Below, in pieces: positions 39,923 through 47,760 of a stretch of 64,000 nt of DNA. Both the position numbers and the translations under genes were made by a program. This DNA is from Streptomyces griseoviridis (GTDB lineage: Bacteria; Actinomycetota; Actinomycetes; Streptomycetales; Streptomycetaceae), in the NCBI GenBank assembly GCA_014649155.1, contig BMSM01000003.1, positions 248,001 to 312,000 on the forward strand, read 5' to 3'. How positions within the stretch are numbered: the first letter of the stretch is position 1; every line of letters starts with the position of its first letter. Under the pieces are notes generated by a model that ran no database searches, had not been told where the DNA came from, and was given only the letters and a program-made list of their open reading frames with translations.

Positions 39923-41095
39923 TCAGGCGGCGTCCAGTGACGCCCGCACCGCCCGTACCAGCGCCTGCGCGCGGGGGTCCGCCGTCACGCTCCTGCGGAA
40001 GCCGTTGGTGACGTAGCCGAAGGCGATGCCCGACTCCGGGTCGGCGAAGCCGAGGGCGCCGCCGCGGCCCGGGTGGCCGAAGGAGCCGGGGCCCAGGAAC
40101 GGGGACGCGCCGCCGTGCAGCATGTAGCCGAGGCCGAAGCGGGTGCCGACGACGAGCACCCGGTCGGGGCCCGCCGACTCCTCCGTCCGGGCCGCCGCCA
40201 GCGTCCGCGGGGTGAACAGGCGGACCCCGTCGACCTCGCCGGCCAGCGCGGCGTAGAAACGGGCCAGGGCGTCGGCGGTCGCGATGCCGTTGGTCGCGGG
40301 CAGCGCCGCCGCCCGGTACGCCGGGTCGTTCTGGTCGGGGAAGGGGGCGACGGCGCCGAAGGCGCGGCGGGTGAGGGAGCCGGGATCGTCGTAGGCGGCG
40401 GTGACCGAGCGCTTCGGACGCAGCCGCAGCCCGCCCGCGAGGGGTTCGGGCTCGTCGATCCGGCCCACGCGGCCCGCCCGGCCGGCCGCCTCCTCGGCCG
40501 CCGGGAGGCCGAGCCACAGGTCGAGCCCGAGCGGGCGGGCGATCTCGTCGGCGAGCCAGGCGCCGGTGGTGCGGCCGGTCACCCGCTGGACCAGACCGTC
40601 GAGCAGCCAGCCGTAGGTCAGCGCGTGGTAGCCGTGGTCGGTGCCGGGCTCCCAGACGGGTGCCTGCGCGGCGACCGCCTCGGGGCCGCGCTGCGGGTCG
40701 AGGGCCTCGCCGGCGCTCAGCGGGCGGTCGAGGACGGGGAGCCCGGCGCGGTGGTTCAGCACGTGCCGGACCAGGACCCGTTCCTTGCCGTGCGCCTTGA
40801 ACCCGGGCCAGTACGCGCTCACCGGCGCGTCCAGGTCCAGCTCCCCGCGCTGGTGCAGCAGCAGCGGTACGGCGGCGGCGACGCCCTTCGTCGCGGAGCG
40901 GACGACCTGCGCGGTGCCGCGCCGCCAGGGCTCGGTGCCGTCGACGTCGCGGGTGCCGGCCCACAGGTCGACGACCGTGCGGCCGTCGCGGCGGACGGCG
41001 ACGGCGGCGCCCCGGTCGCCGAGGGCGGTGAAGTTCCGTACGAACGCGTCCCTGACCGGTTCGAAGCCCTCGGCCACTGTGCCGTGCACGTCCAC
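39923..41095 (-). CDS. Family VIII esterase / beta-lactamase-like serine hydrolase
   Basis: A 390-residue protein. Its class C-like motifs are Ser-Ala-Thr-Lys in VVRSATKGVAAAV, Tyr in DHGYHALTYGWLL, and HPGRGGALGF near the C-terminus in place of KTG. This set is typical of EstB-type esterases that use the beta-lactamase fold. No signal peptide is seen, implying cytosolic action. It starts at GTG 41095 behind a GGGA. Its 3' end faces the DUF1876 gene at six bases. Confidence 0.88.
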   Translation of the reverse strand: MDVHGTVAEGFEPVRDAFVRNFTALGDRGAAVAVRRDGRTVVDLWAGTRDVDGTEPWRRGTAQVVRSATKGVAAAVPLLLHQRGELDLDAPVSAYWPGFKAHGKERVLVRHVLNHRAGLPVLDRPLSAGEALDPQRGPEAVAAQAPVWEPGTDHGYHALTYGWLLDGLVQRVTGRTTGAWLADEIARPLGLDLWLGLPAAEEAAGRAGRVGRIDEPEPLAGGLRLRPKRSVTAAYDDPGSLTRRAFGAVAPFPDQNDPAYRAAALPATNGIATADALARFYAALAGEVDGVRLFTPRTLAAARTEESAGPDRVLVVGTRFGLGYMLHGGASPFLGPGSFGHPGRGGALGFADPESGIAFGYVTNGFRRSVTADPRAQALVRAVRASLDAA

Positions 41096-41162
41096 GTCCG
41101 TCGTCCCTTTCCCGCGCCGCCGTCAACAGTGCGTGCAACACACACCGTTCACCGGCGATTCC

Positions 41163-41924
41163 TCATGTGGCGGTCGTCACCGAGCGCGGGTCGAAGCCGA
41201 AGGGCAGCTCCAGGCGGTGCGCGCGCATCAGCGCGTCGTCGGAGAGCAGCTCGGCGGTCGGGCCGTCCGCCGCGATCACCCCGTCGCTGAGGATGAGCGA
41301 GCGCGGGCAGAGCTGGAGGGCGTACGGCAGGTCGTGGGTGACCATGAGGACCGTGACGTCCAGGGAGAGCAGGATGTCGGCGAGTTCGCGGCGGGAGGCC
41401 GGGTCCAGGTTGGAGGAGGGCTCGTCCAGGACGAGGATCTCCGGTTCCATCGCGAGGACCGTCGCCACCGCCACCCGGCGGCGCTGCCCGAAGGAGAGGT
41501 GGTGCGGGGGCCGGTCCTGGAAGCCCTCCATGCCGACCCGGGCGAGCGCCCGGTGCACCCGCTCCTCCAGCTCCGCCCCCTTCACCCCGGCCGCCGCAGG
41601 GCCGAACGCCACGTCCTCCCGGACCGTCGGCATGAACAACTGGTCGTCCGGGTCCTGGAAGACGATGCCGACCCGGCGCCGGATCTCGGCCATGTGCCGT
41701 CTGCCCACGGGCAGCCCGGCGACCGTCACCGTCCCCGCGCCGCCGGTCAGGATGCCGTTGAGGTGGAGCACGAGCGTGGTCTTCCCGGCGCCGTTGGGGC
41801 CGAGCAGCGCGACCCGCTCGCCCCGCGCGAGCGAGAAGTCGACACCGAAGAGGGCCTGGTGCCCGTCAGGGTAGGCGAAGGCGAGGCCGGAGACCTCCAG
41901 GGAAGCAGTCGTCACAGCACCCAT
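41163..41924 (-). CDS. cbiO: ECF transporter ATPase (CbiO/NikO-type)
   Basis: A 253-residue ABC ATPase. Walker A is ALLGPNGAGKTTLVLHL, the Q-loop is VGIVFQDPDDQLFMPTV (the CbiO-type signature), the signature loop is HLSFGQRRRVAVATVL, Walker B is EILVLDEPSSNLDP, and the switch is THDLPYAL. The ATG at 41924 overlaps the end of the cbiQ gene by 13 bases. It energises the metal uptake complex with the two downstream-numbered proteins. Only a single ATPase is encoded, as in many Ni/Co ECF operons. Confidence 0.93.
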   Translation of the reverse strand: MGAVTTASLEVSGLAFAYPDGHQALFGVDFSLARGERVALLGPNGAGKTTLVLHLNGILTGGAGTVTVAGLPVGRRHMAEIRRRVGIVFQDPDDQLFMPTVREDVAFGPAAAGVKGAELEERVHRALARVGMEGFQDRPPHHLSFGQRRRVAVATVLAMEPEILVLDEPSSNLDPASRRELADILLSLDVTVLMVTHDLPYALQLCPRSLILSDGVIAADGPTAELLSDDALMRAHRLELPFGFDPRSVTTAT

Positions 41925-42673
41925 CCCAGCAGACAGACCAGCAGCGCCGCACCGGGGAGGGCCAGCGCGGACGACCACTGCGCCCGGGAGGCGGTCACCT
42001 CGTCGATCACCGGCATGGCACCGGCGTAGCCACGGCTGACCATGGCCAGGTGGACGCGTTCGCCGCGCTCGTAGGAGCGGATGAACAGCGCCCCGGCGGA
42101 CTTCGCGAGGACGCCCCAGTGCCGGACGCCGCTCGCCTCGAAGCCCCTCGACTCCCGGGCGATCCGCATGCGCCGCATCTCGTCGGTGATGACATCGCCG
42201 TAGCGGATCATGAAAGAGGCGATCTGGACGAGGAGCGGCGGCAGTTTCAGACGCTGGAGGCCCAGCAGCAGTTCGCGCAGTTCGGTGGTGGAGGCCAGCA
42301 GCACCGAGGCGGCGACGCCCAGGGTGCCCTTGGCCAGCACGTTCCAGGCGCCCCACAGGCCGTTCACGCTCAGCGAGAGGCCCAGGACGCCGACCCGGTC
42401 GCCCTCGGCGACGAACGGCATCAGCACCGCGAACGCGACGAACGGCACCTCGATCAGCAGCCGCTTCAGCAGGAAGCCGGCGGGGACGCGGGCCGCGTAC
42501 GCCACCGACGCCAGCAGGACGGCGTAGAGCGCGAACGCCCACATCGCCTCGCGGGGCGTGGACACGACGACGACCACGAAGGCGAAGACCGCGGCCAGCT
42601 TGGTGTGCGGCGGCAGGGCGTGCACGGGGGAGTGCCCGTGCCGGTAGAGGCGGTGGGCGTGGCCGGCCCCCAT
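41912..42673 (-). CDS. cbiQ: ECF transporter T component (CbiQ/NikQ-type)
   Basis: A 253-residue membrane protein with about five to six helices. It opens with HSPVHALPPHTKLAAVFAFV, the usual CbiQ start. The two Ala-Arg-Gly-type coupling motifs are RIARESRGFEASG and AMVSRGYAGAMP, which contact the ATPase. Its start sits one base after the cbiMN stop, so the operon is tightly packed. It is the middle gene of three. Confidence 0.92.
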   Translation of the reverse strand: MGAGHAHRLYRHGHSPVHALPPHTKLAAVFAFVVVVVSTPREAMWAFALYAVLLASVAYAARVPAGFLLKRLLIEVPFVAFAVLMPFVAEGDRVGVLGLSLSVNGLWGAWNVLAKGTLGVAASVLLASTTELRELLLGLQRLKLPPLLVQIASFMIRYGDVITDEMRRMRIARESRGFEASGVRHWGVLAKSAGALFIRSYERGERVHLAMVSRGYAGAMPVIDEVTASRAQWSSALALPGAALLVCLLGWVL

Positions 42674-42674
42674 C

Positions 42675-43727
42675 TCAGACGCTCGTGGTGGTGTCGGCGG
42701 GGGAGGTGTCGTCGGTACGGCGGCGGCGGACCGCCCAGAACACCGCGCTGCCCGCGACGACCGTGACGCCGACCCCGATCACGCCCGCGAGACCGCCGGA
42801 GAGCCGGGCGTCGGCGACGTCCTTGACGCCGTAGTCGGCGAGCGGGGAGTCGGCGGCGGCGTGCTCCTCGGCCTTGGCGTCGATGCCCTTGTCGGCGGCG
42901 ACCTTCTCCAGGCCGTCGGGGGAGGCGGAGGCGTAGAAGCTGACGAAGCCGGCGAGGACGACGGAGACCGCCAGGCCGGTGAGCCAGACCTTGCGGTGGG
43001 AGCGGGAGGCCGGGACCGGGGCGGGTCCGGCGGCCGGGGCGTCGACGAGTTCGCCGCCGACGCGCAGCTTGAGCCTCTGCTGGAGGCCGCGCGCGCCGTA
43101 CACCAGGTCGGGGCGGACGGCGATGACCGCGCCGACGGTCAGCGCGGTGATGACGGCCTCGCCGACGCCGATCAGGACGTGCACGCCGATCATTGCGGTG
43201 GCGACCTTGCCGAGGGAGACGTCGGTGGTGCCGCCGACCGCGTAGAGGAGGGTGAAGGCGACGGCGGCGGCCGGCACGGAGAGCAGCGCCGCGACGAAGG
43301 AGGCGACGGTCACCGTGCGCCGGGTGCGCGGCAGCACCTTCACCAGGCCCCGGAAGACGGCGTAGGCGACGACGGTGGTGACGATCGCCATGTCGGTGAT
43401 GTTGACGCCGAGCGCGGTCAGGCCGCCGTCCGCGAAGAGGATGCCCTGCATGAGCAGGACGACGGAGACGCAGAGGACCCCCGTGTAGGGGCCCACGAGT
43501 ATCGCGGCCAGCGCCCCGCCGAGCAGATGGCCGCTGGTCCCCGCGGCGACGGGGAAGTTCAGCATCTGCACGGCGAAGATGAACGCCGCGACCAGGCCGG
43601 CCAGCGGCGCGGTCCGCTCGTCCAGTTCCTTGCGCGCGCCGCGCAGGCTGACCGCGACCGCGCCGGCGGCGACGACCCCGGTGACCGCGGAGGTCGGGGC
43701 GTTGATGAATCCGTCAGGTACGTGCAC
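42675..43727 (-). CDS. cbiM: Ni/Co ECF substrate-binding protein, CbiM-CbiN fusion
   Basis: A 350-residue protein. It begins MHVPDGFINAPTS, in which the free N-terminus and His2 bind the metal in CbiM/NikM. The CbiM helices continue with LLGGALAAILVGPYTGVLC and GVNITDMAIV. A C-terminal extension has a helix, then SPDGLEKVAADKG, the PDGLE motif of the CbiN/NikN part, and a final helix. The GTG at 43727 lies six bases after TATCAT, so the message is probably leaderless. The promoter overlaps a Nur-box-like repeat, which favours nickel over cobalt. Confidence 0.9.
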   Translation of the reverse strand: MHVPDGFINAPTSAVTGVVAAGAVAVSLRGARKELDERTAPLAGLVAAFIFAVQMLNFPVAAGTSGHLLGGALAAILVGPYTGVLCVSVVLLMQGILFADGGLTALGVNITDMAIVTTVVAYAVFRGLVKVLPRTRRTVTVASFVAALLSVPAAAVAFTLLYAVGGTTDVSLGKVATAMIGVHVLIGVGEAVITALTVGAVIAVRPDLVYGARGLQQRLKLRVGGELVDAPAAGPAPVPASRSHRKVWLTGLAVSVVLAGFVSFYASASPDGLEKVAADKGIDAKAEEHAAADSPLADYGVKDVADARLSGGLAGVIGVGVTVVAGSAVFWAVRRRRTDDTSPADTTTSV

Positions 43728-43730
43728 CTC

Positions 43731-43766
43731 TCGATGATAGGGAGCAGGTGCAACACCTGTGCAAGA
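43731..43766 (-). promoter_or_regulatory. Promoter of the Ni/Co operon with Nur-box-like repeat
   Basis: On the minus strand TTGCAC and TATCAT are separated by 19 bases, with the GTG six bases further. On the plus strand GTGCAA-N5-GTGCAA (43748-43764) resembles the nickel-repressor Nur box tTGCaa-N5-ttGCAA, and CAGGTG-CAA-CACCTG (43745-43759) is a perfect dyad over the same bases. There is no room for a cobalamin riboswitch. Confidence 0.65.
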
Positions 43767-43881
43767 GCGGGGTAAAGGCTTGCCTCACATCCGATATTCC
43801 ACTCAAAAGGTATGAAAATGAAAATATGGGACAGTCAAAGGGGGTGGGTCTCACGGACGAGGAGAACCGAGGAGCCGGTCG

Positions 43882-44238
43882 ATGGCGGTGGTCGAGCAGT
43901 ACGCGCGGGTCCAGGTCCTCACCGACGTGGACATAGCCGACGACGACGGCCGGTGCGTGCCGGTGGTGCTCCGGTACGACCCCGACGGCGACCCCGGCGC
44001 GGTCTGTGTGGGGCTGCCCGGTCCGCGCTATGTCACCTTCGCGCGCGAGTTGCTGGAGCGGGGGCTGCGCGCGCCCGCCGGCACCGGTGAGGTGCGGGTG
44101 TGGCCGTGCGGGCGGGTGCGGGCGGTGGTGGAGTTCCACTCCGGGCGGGGGTGTTCGGTGGTCCAGTTCGACGCGACCGACCTGCTGCGGTTCCTGCGCC
44201 GGACCTACGCGGCGGCGGCCCGGCCCGTCCCGCACTGA
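43882..44238 (+). CDS. ssgE: SsgA-family sporulation/division regulator, probably SsgE
   Basis: A 118-residue SsgA-like protein. Family features are DGRCVPVVLRYDPDGDPGAV, the YVTFARELLERGL helix, VRVWPCGRVRAVVEFHS, and FDATDLLRFLRRTY. These small proteins steer division and spore-wall events in Streptomyces. By its position (next to two penicillin-binding proteins and the cobalt-type transporter) it matches SsgE, which has been linked to timely spore separation. The ATG at 43882 has GAGGAG eight bases upstream. Confidence 0.88.
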   Translation: MAVVEQYARVQVLTDVDIADDDGRCVPVVLRYDPDGDPGAVCVGLPGPRYVTFARELLERGLRAPAGTGEVRVWPCGRVRAVVEFHSGRGCSVVQFDATDLLRFLRRTYAAAARPVPH

Positions 44239-44251
44239 GCCCGCCGGGGCG

Positions 44252-45922
44252 TCAGCCGGCCGCCTTCAGCAGCGCCGCCACGATCGGGCCCGCCGTGTCT
44301 CCGCCGTGGCCGCCGGCCTGCACGACGCCCGCCGCGGCGAGGTCGTCCCGGTAGGCGGTGAACCAGCCGTTGGGCTTCTTCTGCCCGTCGACCTCGGCCG
44401 ACCCGGTCTTCGCGCCGGTGTCCCCGCCGACCCCGGCCATCGCCTCCGCCGCCGTGCCGTGAACAGCCGTGTACGCCATCAGCTCCCGCAGCTGGGCGAG
44501 GGTGCCGGCGGACAGCGTGCGGGAGGCGGTGGCGAGCGTGCGGTCGTCCACCGACGGGGCGACCAGGTACGGCTGGTGGAAGGTGCCGGACTTCACCGTC
44601 GCCGCCACCGACGCCATGTTCAGCGGGTTCATCCGCACCCCGCCCTGCCCGATCAGGGACGCCGCCTTCGGCGCGGCGCTCTGCACCGGCACCGCGCCGT
44701 CGAAGCTCGGCACCCCGATCGCCCAGTCGTTCCGGCCGAGGCCGAAGACCTCCTGGGCCTGCTTCGTCAGGGCGTCGTCCGAGAGCTTGCCGGCCTGGCT
44801 GATGAAGGCCGTGTTGCAGGAGCGGGCGAAACTCGCCTTGAAGGTGCCGTCCTTGATCTCGAACTTGTCGTCGTTCTGGAACTTCCAGCCGCCGTACGTG
44901 AAGTACTTGGGGCAGGGGTGCTCCTCGTCGGCGGCGGCGAGGCCCTTCTCGATCAGCAGCGAGGAGGTGACGACCTTCATCGTGGAGCCGGGGGCCAGTG
45001 AGCCCTGGAAGGCGGTGTTGAAGCCGTGGCCGCTGTTGGCGACGGCGAGGATCTCACCGGTGGAGACCCGGGTCAGCACGACCGACGCCTTCCCGGTGGC
45101 CTCCACCTGCTTCTCGGCGAGCACCTGGAGTTCCGGGTCGAGGGTCGTCCGCACCGTGCCCGGGGTGCCCTCGGTCAGCTCCAGCAGGGTCTTGCCGGAG
45201 AGCTTCTTCGCCTTGGACGCCTTGCCGCGCACCACCCGCAGCTCGACCCCGGCGGTGCCGCCGGCCTTCTTGCCGTACTTCTCGCGCAGCCCGTCCAGCA
45301 CGGTGCCCAGCGAGGGGTACTTCGCGGCGGTGATCTCGCCGCCGTCCCGGTCCACCGCCCTCACCGGCGGGTCCCCGGCCTCCCCGGTGACCAGCCGGTC
45401 GCCGTCGCCGGCCAGGTCCGGGTGGACGACGGCCGGGGTGAAGGCGACCCGGGGCTCGCCGTCGCCGTCCCGGCGGACGACGGTCAGCTCACTGTCGTAC
45501 GCCAGCGGCTCGCGCACGTCCTCGAAGACCACCGTCGCCTCGACGGAGAACGGCACCTTCGCGCCGCTCGCCGCACCCGGGGTCAGGGTGACGTCCGTGA
45601 TCCGGGCGTCCCTGGCGTACGAGGTGAGCAGGGCCCGCGCGGACGCGGCGGAGTCGGTGGCGGCGGCGGCCTCGGCCGGCCTGCCCTGCTGCCAGGCGGC
45701 GAGGAACCGGCGGGCCGTGGCGGTGACCTCGGCGGCCGACAGGGGGCCGCTCCTCACCTTCTTCGCGGCGGCCGTGGTACGCGCGTCGTCCCCGGCGGCC
45801 GTGCCGTCACCGGACAGCGCCCAGACCCCGGCCCCGGCGCCGGCGACCACCGCGGCGATCACCCCGCCGAGCACGACGGGCCTGGTCCTGCGCCGCTCGG
45901 TGACGCGCCTTCTGTTCCCCAC
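44252..45922 (-). CDS. Class B penicillin-binding protein (first of tandem pair)
   Basis: A 556-residue transpeptidase. A basic N-terminus and one signal anchor (VVLGGVIAAVVAGAGAGVWAL) are followed by an NTF2-like MecA_N domain, a dimerisation domain and the transpeptidase domain. The active-site motifs are SxxK in APGSTMKVVTS, SxN in SCNTAFIS and KTG in GAKTGSAEV. It cross-links peptidoglycan outside the membrane. The GTG at 45922 is preferred, with GAGGGA upstream; in-frame starts at 45949 and 45967 are alternatives. It is a paralogue of the adjacent gene at 46000 with the same domain order. Confidence 0.9.
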   Translation of the reverse strand: MGNRRRVTERRRTRPVVLGGVIAAVVAGAGAGVWALSGDGTAAGDDARTTAAAKKVRSGPLSAAEVTATARRFLAAWQQGRPAEAAAATDSAASARALLTSYARDARITDVTLTPGAASGAKVPFSVEATVVFEDVREPLAYDSELTVVRRDGDGEPRVAFTPAVVHPDLAGDGDRLVTGEAGDPPVRAVDRDGGEITAAKYPSLGTVLDGLREKYGKKAGGTAGVELRVVRGKASKAKKLSGKTLLELTEGTPGTVRTTLDPELQVLAEKQVEATGKASVVLTRVSTGEILAVANSGHGFNTAFQGSLAPGSTMKVVTSSLLIEKGLAAADEEHPCPKYFTYGGWKFQNDDKFEIKDGTFKASFARSCNTAFISQAGKLSDDALTKQAQEVFGLGRNDWAIGVPSFDGAVPVQSAAPKAASLIGQGGVRMNPLNMASVAATVKSGTFHQPYLVAPSVDDRTLATASRTLSAGTLAQLRELMAYTAVHGTAAEAMAGVGGDTGAKTGSAEVDGQKKPNGWFTAYRDDLAAAGVVQAGGHGGDTAGPIVAALLKAAG

Positions 45923-45999
45923 TGCTTTCCGTTCCCTCGGTGCCGTCACGTCTTCCAACGACGGCACGCGTCCCGCCGTCCCGCCCCGCGCGGGTGAGT

Positions 46000-47616
46000 T
46001 CAGCCGCCGGCCCGCAGCACGTCCGCGACGATCGGCCCGGCTGCGTCGCCGCCGTGACCGCCCTCCTCCGTCATGGCCGCCGCCGCGATGTCGTTGCGGA
46101 ACCCGGTGAACCAGCTGTTGGAGACGGTCTGTCCGTCGACCTCCGCCGACCCGGTCTTCGCGCCGATGTCCCCGCCGAGCCCGGACATGGCCTCGGCCGC
46201 GGTGCCCTGCGTGGCGGTGAGCCGCATCATCTGCTTCAGCTGCGAGGACGTCGCCGGGGACAGGCCCTTGGCGGTGGCGATCTCCCGGTCGTCCAGGTCC
46301 GGCGCGACCAGATAGGGCTGGCGGAACGTGCCGGTGATCGCGGTGGCCGTCACCGAGGCCATGTTGAGCGGGTTCATCTGGACCTGGCCCTGACCGATGG
46401 CGCCGGCCGCGCGGTCCGGGCCGCTGACGGCGGGCACGCTGCCGTCGAAGGAGACGATGCCGGTCTTCCAGTCGTCCCGGCCCAGCCCGAACCGCTCCTG
46501 CGCCTCCTCGGCCAGCGAGGAGTCCGTCAGCGGCTTCTCGTCGATGAGCTTGATGAAGGCGGTGTTGCAGGACCGCTGGAAGCTGTTGGCCAGGGTGGCC
46601 GACTCGTTCGGCTCCATGCCGGTGAGGTTCTTGAAGACCTGGCCCTGCCAGACCGCCTGGTCGGGGCAGGGCGCGGCGCCGTCCATCGAGGTCACGCCGT
46701 TGTCTATGAGCATCGCCGCGGTGATGATCTTCATCGTGGAGCCCGGCGCGACCCGCCCCTGGAAGGCGGCGTTGAAGCCGTCCGCGCGGTGGTTGGCGAC
46801 CGCGAGCACCTCGCCCGTGCTGGGCTTGACCGCCACCACCGAGGACTCGTCGAACTCCGCCACGGCCTTCTCGGCGGCCTTCTGCACGGTCGCGCTGAGC
46901 GTCGTCTCCAGCTTGCCCGGCTCGCCCTCCGCGAGGGTCAGCAGCGAGGTGTCCGCCACCTGCTGCGAGGCGTGCCGGACCACCAGCTCGACACCGGGCT
47001 CGCCGCCCGCCTGCTCGCCGTACTTCTCCCGCAGCGTGTCCAGGACCGGGCCCAGCGAGGGGTACTTCTCCTTGGTCAGCACCGTGCCGTCGCGGTCCAC
47101 CGCCTCGATCGGCGGGTTCGCCGACTCCGCGGTGACCAGCGTGTCGCCCTTGGCCTTCAGCTCCGGATGGACGACCGACGGCGCCCAGTCGACCAGCGCC
47201 CGCCCCGTGGTCTTGCCGCGCACCACGGTCAGCTGGCTCTTGTACGTCAGCGGCTTGCTCCGGCCGTCGTAGGAGACCGTCGCCTTCACGGCGAACGGCA
47301 CCTTCGCGCCGACGGCGGTGCCGGGGGTGATAGTGACGTCCTCGATGTGGGCGTCGCGCGCGTACTGCCGCAGCAGCGCACGGGCGGAGGCGTCGTCGTT
47401 GGTGTACTCCGCCGCGGCGTCCGCCTGCCCCTTCTCCCAGGCCGCGAAGAACTTCCGCGTCGTCTCCTCGACCTCGTCGGCGCCGAGCGGCCCGGTGCGC
47501 ACCTCGTCCGCGCCGCCGTCCAGCGCGGACATCACGTTGTACGCGCCGTACCCGGCCCCGCCGACCATCACGGCGAACACCCCGCCGATGACGGCGGCCT
47601 TCATCCCCCTGCCCAT
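46000..47616 (-). CDS. Class B penicillin-binding protein (second of tandem pair)
   Basis: A 538-residue transpeptidase. The ATG at 47616 has GGGAGGGG upstream and gives MGRGMKAAVIGGVFAVMVGG, a signal anchor. The MecA_N-type NTF2 domain and penicillin-binding domain follow. The motifs are SxxK in APGSTMKIITA, SxN in SCNTAFIK and KTG in GAKTGSAEV. It reads like a tandem duplicate of the gene at 44252, with similar linkers (PLNMASV, GTAAEAMSG). The pair is presumably transcribed together from upstream of 47616. Confidence 0.92.
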   Translation of the reverse strand: MGRGMKAAVIGGVFAVMVGGAGYGAYNVMSALDGGADEVRTGPLGADEVEETTRKFFAAWEKGQADAAAEYTNDDASARALLRQYARDAHIEDVTITPGTAVGAKVPFAVKATVSYDGRSKPLTYKSQLTVVRGKTTGRALVDWAPSVVHPELKAKGDTLVTAESANPPIEAVDRDGTVLTKEKYPSLGPVLDTLREKYGEQAGGEPGVELVVRHASQQVADTSLLTLAEGEPGKLETTLSATVQKAAEKAVAEFDESSVVAVKPSTGEVLAVANHRADGFNAAFQGRVAPGSTMKIITAAMLIDNGVTSMDGAAPCPDQAVWQGQVFKNLTGMEPNESATLANSFQRSCNTAFIKLIDEKPLTDSSLAEEAQERFGLGRDDWKTGIVSFDGSVPAVSGPDRAAGAIGQGQVQMNPLNMASVTATAITGTFRQPYLVAPDLDDREIATAKGLSPATSSQLKQMMRLTATQGTAAEAMSGLGGDIGAKTGSAEVDGQTVSNSWFTGFRNDIAAAAMTEEGGHGGDAAGPIVADVLRAGG

Positions 47617-47738
47617 CGGCAGTCCCCTCCCGTCGGGTTTCCCGGACACGCCCGTTGAACGCGTTCAGAAAGTGGTCACACTGGCACTCTATGTGCCGGG
47701 CGTGACTTGCGGTACGACTGTTTCCGTTTGGTGGCCGA

Positions 47739-47760
47739 ACGGAGACACAGAGATCTCCGT
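47739..47760 (-). terminator. Weak hairpin after the mannosyltransferase gene
   Basis: ACGGAGA/TCTCCGT, a 7-bp stem with an 8-base loop, directly beyond the stop codon at 47760. Confidence 0.45.

Noticed and set aside
43728..43881. Cobalamin riboswitch upstream of the ECF transporter
   Set aside because: The start codon lies six bases after a -10 box, leaving no room for a riboswitch leader, and no B12-box sequence is seen.
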